From the NCBI GenBank assembly GCA_015493615.1, contig WGCV01000066.1:1-61396 (forward strand): 61,396 nt of DNA. The letters run 5' to 3'. The DNA is from Melioribacteraceae bacterium. Lineage in GTDB: Bacteria > Bacteroidota > Ignavibacteria > Ignavibacteriales > Melioribacteraceae. The translations under genes and the position numbers were made by a program. This document shows, in pieces, positions 51,621 to 60,351 of this stretch (position 1 is the first letter of the stretch; each line of letters begins with the position of its first letter). Under the pieces are notes generated by a model, which was not told the DNA's origin, ran no database searches, and saw only the letters and a list, made by a program, of their open reading frames with translations.

Positions 51621-53594
51621 ATGAACATTAAAGGTCTTATGGAAGAGAATAAAGAACAGCAATACGGAACAAGGACAAAAAAGCTAATTGAGTTTAGTAA
51701 AAAAGCTCCTTTTTTTACATCTGTTGCAAGTTTGTTTTATGAAACGACTAACGTTTTATATTCCGAACTTAAATACAGAATGCTTTTCTTTTCGCTCGCT
51801 GAAGATGAGTTCGGTTATCCTGAGATTTACACCTTTGAAGGAAAAGATCTTGTTACCGGAAACGGTTCGTGTCAATGTTATTCCAAAGCCCAAATTATAG
51901 AGTTTTCGCAACTGCTTAATTCCTTTGACCGTCCGGTATTACTGCCGAAAGAAAGAATTGCTACCGGGATTAAGAAATCGGGAAAGGAATTGCCGGAGTT
52001 TCTTCCGGAAACCGCTTTAACTACTCCGATTAAAGATCGCTTCGGTGAAAAACTCGGTTTTATGTTTATCTGTTCGGAAGAGCGTCTGGACAGGGAAGAT
52101 TTGGAGTTCTTTGTTAACACTTCGGAAATTGTTGGCGCCGGATTAAGCGTTTTGGAAAAACTGGAACAAGACGATACTTTTTTTGACGACCATGTGGCGC
52201 ACAGTCCGATAGGTTTTATGAAAATTTCGGATGACTATAAAATTCTTTCCGTTAACGATAAGTTTGCCGAGATTTTGGGTTTTAAAAACACAAAGGAATT
52301 TTTTAGCGATAAAAACCAAACTTATGTTAAAAGATTGGAACGCTCAAGGAATTTAATCCAAGCCCTTCTTAAGTTGAAAAAAAGTCCCGCGCTTTCCGTC
52401 GAAAGAGAAATGCTTGCAATTGACAGATACAGGAATAAACGCTGGCTCGAAATTCACGGGCGGTATCATGTTTCCGATAGTTTTGCCAATAATTTTTTTG
52501 AGATTCTCGTTGTTGATATTACCGATTTAAAGAAGCTTGAGAGAGAGTTCTCCAACTTGCTTATTTTACAGGACAGTTTACTGAACCTTTCCAAAGACGG
52601 AATTGTTATCGAAGATGAAAACGGAACTATTCTCGGAATAAACCGGATACTAACCGACAGATACGGCAAGTCCCCCGATTTTCTTATCGGAAAACATGTG
52701 AGCGTCCTCGGCGGCGACAAGAGAACGATTCAGGAAAATATTCGAATTCTACAAGACGGCAAGCCTCATATTCAGACGATTGAACACCTTACTCCCGACG
52801 GAAAGAGATATTTTTATGAACTTTCGGAGCAGTTAATAAAATTCCCGAACGGTAATAAAAGAATTGTGTCGTATTCAAGGGACATTACAAAACAGGTCGG
52901 GTTCGAGCAGAAAATCATTAAGCTGAAAACCGATTTACAGAAGTACAAAAATTTCCAGAGTTTATTTGTAAAAACGGTCTCGGATAGGAAAACCGAATTT
53001 TTTGAGCTGATTGATAACATCAATCAAATTTTAGCTCAAGCGAAGCGCCTTGACGGCGCGGAAGAAATTCTTACCAAAATAAATTTGTTTAAAGAAGAGG
53101 CGATTAAAGAAAAAATCACTTTGGATTTATATACGGCAATAAATTTTGCTTTTTCAGATAAGGAAAGTTATAAAAAATCGACATTTGAATTGAATTTTAT
53201 TCTCCGGCGGAGTTTTTTCCCGAGAATCAAAAAATATCTTGAAGTATTCGGGGCGGAATTTAATGCCGAGATTACCGCAGAGGATTTCGTTATTGAAGCG
53301 GAGAAAGAAGTTTTACTCAACCTTTTAAAGCTGATAATCGAATCGCTTATTAATAATAAAAAGTTTTCGAGAATTAATTTTACGGTAAAAGAAGGAAATC
53401 GGCGGAACAGAATTATTGAAATTACTCTTGAAGAAGATGTTTTAAGCGAAGATTTGTTAGGGAAAATTTTTACGCCGCCAAGCCCGTTAAAGGAATATTA
53501 TGTTTATATTCCCCAATTATTTTCTCTTGCCGAGAGGTCCGAAGTCGTTCTGCAGTCGGGAGAGAAAACAAAAATAAAGATAAATATTTTTTAG
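51621..53594 (+). CDS. GAF-PAS-PAS sensor with degenerate histidine-kinase end
   Basis: 657 residues, no membrane segment. Order: a GAF-like region (about 20-185); PAS 1 (about 190-305, HSPIGFMKISDDYKILSVND); PAS 2 (about 315-430, with LSKDGIVIEDENGTILGINR, ending SYSRDITKQVGFEQ); then about 225 residues that should be DHp plus ATPase. In that part no H-box His is seen, the N-box is reduced (EVLLNLLKLIIESLINNKKF), and G1 and G2 are missing; only an IFTPPSP piece recalls the F-box. It is probably a pseudo-kinase that signals by protein contact. An ATG at 51639 behind AAAGG is an alternative start. First gene of a tight cluster to 57208. Confidence 0.8.
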   Translation: MNIKGLMEENKEQQYGTRTKKLIEFSKKAPFFTSVASLFYETTNVLYSELKYRMLFFSLAEDEFGYPEIYTFEGKDLVTGNGSCQCYSKAQIIEFSQLLNSFDRPVLLPKERIATGIKKSGKELPEFLPETALTTPIKDRFGEKLGFMFICSEERLDREDLEFFVNTSEIVGAGLSVLEKLEQDDTFFDDHVAHSPIGFMKISDDYKILSVNDKFAEILGFKNTKEFFSDKNQTYVKRLERSRNLIQALLKLKKSPALSVEREMLAIDRYRNKRWLEIHGRYHVSDSFANNFFEILVVDITDLKKLEREFSNLLILQDSLLNLSKDGIVIEDENGTILGINRILTDRYGKSPDFLIGKHVSVLGGDKRTIQENIRILQDGKPHIQTIEHLTPDGKRYFYELSEQLIKFPNGNKRIVSYSRDITKQVGFEQKIIKLKTDLQKYKNFQSLFVKTVSDRKTEFFELIDNINQILAQAKRLDGAEEILTKINLFKEEAIKEKITLDLYTAINFAFSDKESYKKSTFELNFILRRSFFPRIKKYLEVFGAEFNAEITAEDFVIEAEKEVLLNLLKLIIESLINNKKFSRINFTVKEGNRRNRIIEITLEEDVLSEDLLGKIFTPPSPLKEYYVYIPQLFSLAERSEVVLQSGEKTKIKINIF

Positions 53595-53604
53595 GTTATT
53601 ATAT

Positions 53605-54507
53605 ATGATTGAACCGGAACGCCTTACAATATTAGTTAAAGATATAGATAAAATCGAGTTGGTTAAAAACAAGATTTTAAGAATTTTAAGGGAAATTCCC
53701 GTCACGGAACAGCAGTACAGAATGTATGTTGACACCGGCGACAGAACCGTAATACACATTGTGCTCGAGAATGTTTTAGTTGAAAGATTTATTTACGAGG
53801 CGTTAAATCATCAAATCACTTTTGTGGCTACTAACTCGAAAGTCAGGCGAATTCTTGATATGCTTGCAATCGACTTTGAAGATAAAATGGGGAAGGACAA
53901 AGTCGGGAAGGGGCGAAAAACAAGTTCCGGAGATGACGACGATGAATATTTTGATATTAAAGACTTTGACGAATCGACATACAAAATGGGGAAAATTCTT
54001 TCTCTTACCGAGCCTGACGATATAATTGATAATGTTGAGGATTTGCAGAAAGAGGGAGAGAAAATAATCTCCGAGACAACCGAGATTCTGCGGAAAACTG
54101 TTGAAGTTGAAATAGAGAAAAGCGAGAATGTTACCGTTAAGGACGGAGCGGAAAAATTTGAAAACGCTCTGAAACGCCTTAAAGAAATAATGACCGAAAC
54201 CATTTTGACAAGAAAAGAGTTGGCTGATTTGTCGTATAAAGCCGGATTAAGTTTTTTTAATTTGGTAAAAGGAAACGATAAATACAACGACGATTTGAAA
54301 GAGCTGATTGAGAATGAAAATGTTGATGATTATTTAAGATTAAAAGCCGCGGAGACTTTAATCGAAAATATGAGAAAACAGCATTACCGTCTCGAAGAAA
54401 TAAAAAAGGCAATGGATATTGAAGTTTTATCGGCTCTTTACGGTAAGCAGAAAGATAATTTGGAAAATAATGAGATTTCACAAATAAAAGCTCTATTGGA
54501 ATTTTAG
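53605..54507 (+). CDS. Uncharacterised protein, first of two tandem paralogs
   Basis: 300 residues, soluble. N-terminal domain (about 5-90): ERLTILVKDIDKIELVKNKI, a helix and strands ending ITFVATNSKVRRILDML. A very acidic linker (107-123, DDDDEYFDIKDFDE). C-terminal helical domain (about 200-300): YKAGLSFFNLVKGNDKYNDD followed by DDYLRLKAAETLIENM. The next protein shows the same two anchors (VLATTNEIKKKV; RQAGLSAVIIAKNNPKYHYE), so the two are diverged duplicates. No known domain recognised. It starts 10 bases after the sensor gene. Confidence 0.75.
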   Translation: MIEPERLTILVKDIDKIELVKNKILRILREIPVTEQQYRMYVDTGDRTVIHIVLENVLVERFIYEALNHQITFVATNSKVRRILDMLAIDFEDKMGKDKVGKGRKTSSGDDDDEYFDIKDFDESTYKMGKILSLTEPDDIIDNVEDLQKEGEKIISETTEILRKTVEVEIEKSENVTVKDGAEKFENALKRLKEIMTETILTRKELADLSYKAGLSFFNLVKGNDKYNDDLKELIENENVDDYLRLKAAETLIENMRKQHYRLEEIKKAMDIEVLSALYGKQKDNLENNEISQIKALLEF

Positions 54508-54508
54508 A

Positions 54509-55432
54509 ATGAAGTTTGAAACAATTTCTTTTGTACTCGAAAAAAAAGAAGAAATAGACGAAGTAAGACAAGCGCTTGTTGAATTCAAAAACGAATTTCC
54601 TCAAGCTAAACTGGGGAAACCGAAATTCGGCGAATTAAGCAAAAAAATAATCATAACATTTAAAGTCGAAAACGGTTACACTTCCGAGCTGATTAAGATT
54701 TTCACAATGCACTACATAAAAGTTCTTGCGACTACAAACGAAATTAAGAAAAAGGTTTTCGAAGCGACCTCGTCCTATGTTGAAGCTCTCGCAAAACAGG
54801 ATAAGGGCTGGGACGAACTTAAAATCGAACAGCCGGAAATGAGCGTTTCAGAACTTGAGGTTTTCGCCCAGAAAGGGAATTACGAAGAAGTTATCCGCAT
54901 TGCGGGCGATTTATTCCACTACGGCGAAACGATAGTTGAAAAAGCGAGAGATGTGTTGGATATCAGTCTGCAAAAGGCAATTGAAAAGGCGGTTAAAGAC
55001 GCGGAAAAATTTCCCGACCACGCGGGAAAATCGATTGGCGAACTTATTAAAATGGCGTCGAGCCGGAAAGTTAAAAGCTACAATAAGATTAACATAATGC
55101 GTCAAGCGGGGCTTTCGGCCGTAATTATCGCAAAAAACAATCCCAAGTATCATTATGAATTGATAAAAATCACAAACAACACACATCTCGATAATTTCAT
55201 AAATGTTTCCGCTTTTATTGCTTTGGGCGAAATAATTATGCCGAATCCCGAAAAATTTTCATTGGAATTGGACAACGCGCGTAAATTGCTGAACCTGAGG
55301 TGGTTGGAAATTGCTTACGATGTAGCCGAGAAACTTCTCGATTCGAATCAGCAGAAAAAATTCAAAGAGTTTATGAAATTCCTAAAAGAGAAACGAAGCG
55401 AAAAACCGATTTCTTCAGGAGCTAAGGAATAA
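54509..55432 (+). CDS. Uncharacterised protein, second of two tandem paralogs
   Basis: 307 residues, soluble, one base after the first paralog. N-terminal domain (about 3-90) FETISFVLEKKEEIDEVRQA, then KIIITFKVENGY and IKVLATTNEIKKKVFEA. Middle (about 110-180) a helical insertion with repeat-like ELEVFAQKGNYEEVIRIAGD. C-terminal domain (190-250) with INIMRQAGLSAVIIAKNNPK, YELIKITNNTHLDNFINVS. The C-terminus is Lys/Glu-rich. Alignment with the first paralog gives shared AGLS, K.N.KY, and N..xDxx..A..L positions. Function unknown; possibly partners of the upstream pseudo-kinase. Confidence 0.75.
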   Translation: MKFETISFVLEKKEEIDEVRQALVEFKNEFPQAKLGKPKFGELSKKIIITFKVENGYTSELIKIFTMHYIKVLATTNEIKKKVFEATSSYVEALAKQDKGWDELKIEQPEMSVSELEVFAQKGNYEEVIRIAGDLFHYGETIVEKARDVLDISLQKAIEKAVKDAEKFPDHAGKSIGELIKMASSRKVKSYNKINIMRQAGLSAVIIAKNNPKYHYELIKITNNTHLDNFINVSAFIALGEIIMPNPEKFSLELDNARKLLNLRWLEIAYDVAEKLLDSNQQKKFKEFMKFLKEKRSEKPISSGAKE

Positions 55433-55434
55433 AT

Positions 55435-56250
55435 ATGGTTCGGTTTTTTCTATTATATTTTCTTTCTTTTGCGTTGGTTTCCGGGCAGAATCTTACGCTT
55501 GTAAACTCAGTCGGGGATTTTGACAACGCCTCCTCCTTCACATTTTCCCCTTCCGGATTTTACGTCGCCGATAAGGGAAATAACACTGTGGTAAAAATTG
55601 ATTCAGCCGGAAACGTGGAGAAATTTATCGGAGGTTACGGTTGGGACGAATCCTCTTTCGACGATCCCGCCGATATTTTTTCAACGACGCTTCGCGTTTA
55701 CGTCGCCGATAAAGACAACAACCGCGTTCAGATTTTCGACAGATTTCTTAACTACCTTTTTTCAATAAAATCGGACGAGACATTTTATCCTTCCGGGTGC
55801 GCGGTGTCGGCTCAGGGAGATATTTTTATTCTTGACGCCGATAATGTTTCGATCCTGAAATATGATATGTCGGGACATTTTATCGACAACATCGGGGAGA
55901 TTTCATCCGGCGAGTTTACGCTTGAGGCGCCGAAAGCGATCGCCGTTTCAAAGGACAATTATCTTTATGTCGCCGATAAAAACCGTATTCTTATTTTTGA
56001 TTTGTTCGGAAGCGGGAAGTCCATAATCAAGCTCAAAATCACTCCGGAAAACATATCCGTTAACTCGGGGCTTATCACGGTCGCGACTAAGAAAAAAGTT
56101 TACATGATTGATTTGAAACAGACTAAAATTAAAGAGCTTGATCTTTCCAAAAAGTTGAACGACGAGGAGATTGTTGACGCTCATTTTGAGGGTTCCAAAC
56201 TTTATGTGCTCACGCAAAATCAAATTTTGGTTTACTCTGTTTCAAAATGA
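55435..56250 (+). CDS. Exported NHL-type beta-propeller protein
   Basis: 271 residues with a signal peptide (MVRFFLLYFLSFALVSGQN). At least three or four NHL-like blades are visible through repeated YVADKGNNTVVKID, VYVADKDNNRVQIFD, and LYVADKNRILIFD, each with the same VADK(x)NN(R/T)V core. Such propellers bind partner proteins, RNA or ligands; here it sits in the envelope. Starts two bases after the second paralog and overlaps the DUF2085 gene by four bases. Confidence 0.85.
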   Translation: MVRFFLLYFLSFALVSGQNLTLVNSVGDFDNASSFTFSPSGFYVADKGNNTVVKIDSAGNVEKFIGGYGWDESSFDDPADIFSTTLRVYVADKDNNRVQIFDRFLNYLFSIKSDETFYPSGCAVSAQGDIFILDADNVSILKYDMSGHFIDNIGEISSGEFTLEAPKAIAVSKDNYLYVADKNRILIFDLFGSGKSIIKLKITPENISVNSGLITVATKKKVYMIDLKQTKIKELDLSKKLNDEEIVDAHFEGSKLYVLTQNQILVYSVSK

Positions 56251-56705
56251 AAAAAGTTCGTCTGTTAATTTTTCTGCTGATCTTAGTTTGGAACCTCGGA
56301 AATTTTATTCAAGCGCTTGCCTTGCTTAATCATATTTTTTTATTTGCGTTTCCCGTCTTAAAACCGACTTACCACCTTGTTTGTCATCAGCAGCCGGATA
56401 AATTAATTCATATTTTCGGGACTTCCACATTGCTTTGCGCACGTTGTACGGGAATATATCTCGGCGGACTTGCCGGAGCGTTTGCGCTGATTTTTACCGG
56501 AAGAAAATTAAGTTTGCCGACAAAATATCTTCTCTATTCTTCCCTCCCGATGTTTTTGGATGTCGGATTTGTGATGCTCGGCGTTTATTCATATTCTAAG
56601 CTGATTGCATTATTAACCGGCTTGCTTTTAGGTTCGGTCGGAATTGTTTATCTTACCGAACTTATTGAAAAATTTTTATCTCAAAATCGGAGTTTTACAG
56701 AGTGA
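56247..56705 (+). CDS. DUF2085 membrane protein
   Basis: 152 residues with about four membrane helices. The family core is intact: YHLVCHQQPDKLIHIFG, then STLLCARCTGIYLGGLAGAF. The cysteine and histidine positions (CHQQP, CARC) suggest a metal site, but the role of DUF2085 is not known. Start overlaps the propeller gene (ATGA); the next gene starts with GTG in its stop (GTGA). Confidence 0.9.
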   Translation: MKKVRLLIFLLILVWNLGNFIQALALLNHIFLFAFPVLKPTYHLVCHQQPDKLIHIFGTSTLLCARCTGIYLGGLAGAFALIFTGRKLSLPTKYLLYSSLPMFLDVGFVMLGVYSYSKLIALLTGLLLGSVGIVYLTELIEKFLSQNRSFTE

Positions 56706-57208
56706 AACGATTATATCCTGTTCTTATCGCCGGATTTTCAGCCGGAGTTTTTGAAATTGTGCCGATGGCAAAAAGTTTAAGCTGCTGCCTGATAATTCCC
56801 ACCGCGGCTTTGTTTGCTCTTTATCTTGAGATGAAATCAACCAACAGACCGGAACCGTTTGATATTTCAATCGGAGTAAGATTCGGATTATTAACCGGAA
56901 TTTTTGCCGCGCTATTCGGCGTTACAATTGAAACAATCGTTACTCTGATTACCAAAACAAACGATTTGGTCGAATCTTTCCCTCAGATGCAGCAGATGCT
57001 TGAAACTTTTCCCGTGGATAAAATGACCCGCTCGGAAGTCGTTGGGATGCTTAAAACGGTTGCCGAACAAATTAGAACCGCGGGGTTTGCTCCGTTATAT
57101 ACTTTTGCTTTGCTGGTTAATACTTTGATTGTAAATTCTATTTTCGGAATTATCGGCGGAATGATCGGAGTGAAATTATTGAACAACAAATATTACGGCG
57201 GGAAGTAA
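56702..57208 (+). CDS. Integral membrane protein, unknown
   Basis: 168 residues with about four membrane helices, GTG start overlapping the DUF2085 stop by four bases. Landmarks: FSAGVFEIVPMAKSLSCCLI (two adjacent Cys), FGLLTGIFAALFGVTIETIV, an exposed helical loop LVESFPQMQQMLETFPVDKM (membrane-external or cytoplasmic), and NSIFGIIGGMIGVKLL at the end. The layout (three N-terminal helices, a hydrophilic loop, one C-terminal helix) is like DUF4199 proteins, by eye only. Last gene of the cluster; no terminator is visible downstream. Confidence 0.7.
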   Translation: MKRLYPVLIAGFSAGVFEIVPMAKSLSCCLIIPTAALFALYLEMKSTNRPEPFDISIGVRFGLLTGIFAALFGVTIETIVTLITKTNDLVESFPQMQQMLETFPVDKMTRSEVVGMLKTVAEQIRTAGFAPLYTFALLVNTLIVNSIFGIIGGMIGVKLLNNKYYGGK

Positions 57209-57412
57209 ATTTTACATTGGGAAAGCCATTCGGAATTTTCTATTTTGTCGAAATATTAAACTCAAAATTGTCAATAGGCTGAAAATTTCTAATGACCGCC
57301 ATAAGGAAAAGGTTGAGATAAGTTATTAAAAAACAATAAGTTGACTAACGTAAAAATGTGAAGTTTAGACAAAAAACACATAAGAAAATCTTACATATCA
57401 AACTTGTTCTAC

Positions 57413-57576
57413 TTGTAGCACAGATTGATTAGTGAGCTTGCGAACGGTCAATCTGTGGCAATAAATAATTTAGCCTTATGTTTGTTTTCTCGCAGATTGC
57501 AAGCAATCTACGCTACAAAAAACGGTTTATTAGAGTTTTTAGAGTGGAAAAATTTTTCTAATGACAATTTTGGGTT
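57413..57576 (+). repeat. Dispersed repeat family A, copy 2
   Basis: Same orientation as copy 1: TTGTAGCA at 57413, the CAGATTGA / TCAATCTG hairpin, the CAGATTGC / GCAATCTA hairpin, CGCTACAA at 57511-57518, then the AT-rich tail with AATGACAATTTTGGG to about 57576. Part of the 896-base spacer 57209-58104, which holds this and the periodic repeats that follow but no gene. Confidence 0.8.
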
Positions 57577-57598
57577 AAATTTTGTTTTACCTCGAAAT

Positions 57599-57633
57599 GT
57601 GAGACGTAAAACGTAAGACGCGAGACGTAAAAT
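57599..57633. repeat. 7-base-period tandem repeat
   Basis: Five consecutive 7-mers: GTGAGAC, GTAAAAC, GTAAGAC, GCGAGAC, GTAAAAT. The period is exact; the bases vary. Confidence 0.6.
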
Positions 57634-57650
57634 ACAATCCTAATGTTGTA

Positions 57651-57752
57651 ATTCTGAGTCCCTCAAGAAGCGGGACGAAGAATCTCGAAGTTAGAATTTG
57701 CTCATATCCTACATTCGTCATTCTGATCCCGCCTTGGCGGGAGAAGAATCTC
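57651..57752. repeat. Family C hairpin modules in direct orientation
   Basis: Two units, both in the ATTCTGA...AGAATCTC direction: 57651-57685 with a GTCCC / GGGAC arm, and 57717-57752 (GTCATTCTGA...) with a CCCGCCTTGGCGGG palindrome at 57728-57741. Elsewhere the units face each other. Confidence 0.6.
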
Positions 57753-57853
57753 CTGTTCAGCATTTTCACCGATCTTTATTTTGTGAACCTTTCTCAGCTA
57801 AAGCTAATAAAATAGGACGTTGATGACACGGATTTATTATGATTTACACGGAT

Positions 57854-57881
57854 AAGAAACGAGAAACGTAAGACGAAAATC
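57854..57881. repeat. 7-base-period tandem repeat
   Basis: AAGAAAC, GAGAAAC, GTAAGAC, GAAAATC in register. Same family of 7-mers as 57599-57633. Confidence 0.5.
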
Positions 57882-57948
57882 CTATTATTCTTCCAATAAA
57901 AAAATAGAAAGCAGATTACGTGAATTTACGCAGATGAGAATTTTGGTT

Positions 57949-58039
57949 GTGAAACGAAAGATGCAAGCCGGAAAACGTAAGTAAAATTATCCAATCAACC
58001 AACCAAGAACCAAGAACTAAGAACCAATGACCAATCCCC
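57949..58039. repeat. Two further 7-base-period stretches
   Basis: 57949-57983: GTGAAAC, GAAAGAT, GCAAGCC, GGAAAAC, GTAAGTA. Then 58005-58039 in a second style: AAGAACC, AAGAACT, AAGAACC, AATGACC, AATCCCC, preceded by CCAATCA and ACCAACC. Both keep a seven-base register while bases drift. Confidence 0.55.
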
Positions 58040-58104
58040 CAAGACGGACTAATAACCGCTCATCCGATTTTTATAACTGAACCTCTTGGTTTTGTCGCCG
58101 TGCG

Positions 58105-58512
58105 TTATTTTAAGCCCTTCTTCTGGAAAAAATCAATGTATTTTCTGTCTTCACCCTTAATGTGATTTATCAGCCAATCTTTTAAGAATTCCAATAAATC
58201 ATCCGAAAGCGTTGCGGAGCCGTCGTAATATGCTTCTTTAAAATCGGTAACCTTATCAACAAAACCGGAATGAGCGCGCTGATGTTTTTCTGTTTCAGGG
58301 TATCTGAACCTGATAAAATATTTTTCTTCGGTTGTGAAATGCACGAAGGAATAGTTAATAAGTTCATCTAAAATGGGGAGTAAAAAATTTTTGTCCCGCC
58401 CTTCTTTCTTTGCTTTGTACAATTCGTTTATAAGACGTATAAGCTGCTTATGCTGATCGTCAATTTCGTTAACTTTAACGCTTAAACTGTCATCCCACTC
58501 AATAAAATCCAT
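58105..58512 (-). CDS. Bacteriohemerythrin
   Basis: 135 residues. All ligands of the non-heme diiron oxygen-binding site are present: His21 (DDQHKQLI), His58 and Glu62 (VHFTTEEKYF), His77 and His81 (EKHQRAH), His117 and Asp122 (NHIKGEDRKYI). The protein binds O2 reversibly, for storage, sensing or scavenging. It stands alone on the minus strand; 60 bases separate it from the dehydrogenase gene upstream, so they may share a transcript. Confidence 0.95.
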   Translation of the reverse strand: MDFIEWDDSLSVKVNEIDDQHKQLIRLINELYKAKKEGRDKNFLLPILDELINYSFVHFTTEEKYFIRFRYPETEKHQRAHSGFVDKVTDFKEAYYDGSATLSDDLLEFLKDWLINHIKGEDRKYIDFFQKKGLK

Positions 58513-58572
58513 TACTTGCTTCTCCTGAAAAAATTAATGTTTTAAACCTAAAAAATTAATTAGATAGAAACT

Positions 58573-59940
58573 CTATTTTTTTATCCAAACCGATTTAATA
58601 TTTACAAATTCCTTAATTCCGTAATGAGAAAGTTCTCTGCCGTAGCCCGATTTTTTTGCGCCTCCGAAAGGTAATCTCGGGTCGGATTTTACAAGTCCGT
58701 TTAAGAATACGGCGCCTGCGTCAATTTCCTTTACAAGCTCTTTTCCATGATTAATATCTTTTGTCCAAAGAGACGCTCCCAAACCGAATTCCGTATCGTT
58801 TGCAATTCGTATGGCGTCTTCCTCATCTTCGGCTTTAATTAAAATTGCAGCCGGTCCGAAAAGCTCCTCTTCGTAAGCCGCCATCCCTTTTTTTACGTTT
58901 GCGATTACGGTCGGAGCGTAATATGCGCCTTCTTTGTCCAATCTTTCGCCGCCCGTTAAAATTGTCGCTCCCTGTTTTACGCTAGTTTTGATTTGAGCGT
59001 CAAGTTCAAGCAGTAAATCTTCTCTCGCAATAGGTCCCAAATCGGTGGTCTCATCCATCGGATTGCCTACTTTTATTTCTTCCATTCTCTTAACGAATTT
59101 CTCTTCGAACTCGTCGGCAATTTCCTTTACATAAATAAATCTTTTTGCGGCGATGCAGCTTTGCCCGTTATTTATTAACCGAGCCGTAACCCCGACGTTT
59201 ACGGCTTCCTCAATATCGGCATCCGCAAGCACGATGAACGGATCGCTTCCTCCCAACTCCAAAACGGTTTTTTTTATTTCCTTTCCCGCAAGTTCCGCTA
59301 CGCGGCTTCCCGCTGGTTCGCTTCCGGTAAGCGTTGCCGCTTTTACTGCGGGATGCTTAATTATTTTCTCGACAGGTTTGGAGCCTATTAAAAGCGTTCT
59401 GAAGGTGTTTTCCGGAAAACCGGCTTTGTGAAATACTTCCTCGATTGCCAACGCCGACATCGGGACATTGGACGCGTGTTTTAAGATTCCGACATTTCCC
59501 CCCATAAGCGCCGGAGCGGCAAATCTGAAAACCTGCCAGAAGGGGAAATTCCAAGGCATTACCGCAAGCACAATTCCGATCGGATCAAACTGAACAAAGC
59601 TCTCGTCCGCGTCTGTGGCAATTACTTCCTTGCTTAAAATTGCTTCGGCGTTGTCGGCGTAGTAATCGCAGACCCAAGCGCATTTTTCCGCTTCGGCTTC
59701 AGCCTGCATGATGGTTTTTCCCATTTCCATCGTCATTATTTCCGCATACTTTCGTTTGTTTTCCCTTAAGACTTTTGCCGCGTTGTGCATCAAATGGCTT
59801 CTCGTAAGAAAGGACGTTTTCTTCCATTCTTTGAATTCGCGGTTAACATCTTCTATAATGCTGAAAATTTTTTCTTCGGGAAATTCATGAAATGATTTGA
59901 GTAATTTTCCGTTTGCGGGGTTTATCGATTGGATTGCCAT
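58573..59940 (-). CDS. NAD(P)-dependent succinate-semialdehyde-type dehydrogenase
   Basis: 455 residues. An aldehyde dehydrogenase with the catalytic Cys262 in NNGQSCIAAKRF and the general-base Glu228 in VLELGGSDPFIV. The N-terminus MAIQSINPANGKLLKSFHEF and the AVMPWNFPFWQVFRFAAPAL motif are those of the succinate-semialdehyde dehydrogenase (GabD/Sad) group, 455-residue short form, so it probably oxidises succinate semialdehyde to succinate. The exact aldehyde and whether NAD or NADP is used cannot be read with certainty. Confidence 0.9.
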   Translation of the reverse strand: MAIQSINPANGKLLKSFHEFPEEKIFSIIEDVNREFKEWKKTSFLTRSHLMHNAAKVLRENKRKYAEIMTMEMGKTIMQAEAEAEKCAWVCDYYADNAEAILSKEVIATDADESFVQFDPIGIVLAVMPWNFPFWQVFRFAAPALMGGNVGILKHASNVPMSALAIEEVFHKAGFPENTFRTLLIGSKPVEKIIKHPAVKAATLTGSEPAGSRVAELAGKEIKKTVLELGGSDPFIVLADADIEEAVNVGVTARLINNGQSCIAAKRFIYVKEIADEFEEKFVKRMEEIKVGNPMDETTDLGPIAREDLLLELDAQIKTSVKQGATILTGGERLDKEGAYYAPTVIANVKKGMAAYEEELFGPAAILIKAEDEEDAIRIANDTEFGLGASLWTKDINHGKELVKEIDAGAVFLNGLVKSDPRLPFGGAKKSGYGRELSHYGIKEFVNIKSVWIKK

Positions 59941-60057
59941 GGCGTCTCCTAAATTTCTTGAAATGATTATTCTAAATTATATAAAAAAAAGAATTTGGTA
60001 AAGAAGATATTAAGGAATTTTTATTTAATTTTGTTTGTTATAGGTAAAAAGTATTAT

Positions 60058-60300
60058 GAAATCTTTGCATAACATAGAATTGTCATATTGAGTCCGCTAA
60101 GCTTGCCCCAACTGCTTTTTGTTGGGGGAGGGATTCAGAATAACAAATAACTATTTAGCTTAATTCCAATTTGTCATTCTGATCCCGCCTTGGCGGGAGA
60201 AGAATCTCCAAATAAACACCTGCGCAAATTCCAACTCTGAGATTCTTCTTACTGACTTTGTCTGAAATCAGAATGACATATTATTAGTTTTTGCAAAGCC
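60058..60300. repeat. Repeat family B, copy 5 (composite)
   Basis: Left end GAAATCTTTGCATAACA, right end GTTTTTGCAAAGCC. Inside are a CCCCAAC / GTTGGGG hairpin (60107-60127) and two family C units facing each other (60172-60210 with CCCGCCTTGGCGGG, 60237-60277), so the copy looks like B with C modules nested in it. The rest of 59941-60351 has nothing else recognised. Confidence 0.65.
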
Positions 60301-60351
60301 ATTTATAAATTTATAAAGGGAGAAGAAATTAAAAGTTTAATCGCAAAAATA

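Noticed and set aside
57209-58104. Possible CRISPR array near 57.6-58.0 kb
   Set aside because: The repeats are 7 bases long, degenerate and directly abutting, with no spacers and no cas genes in the window.
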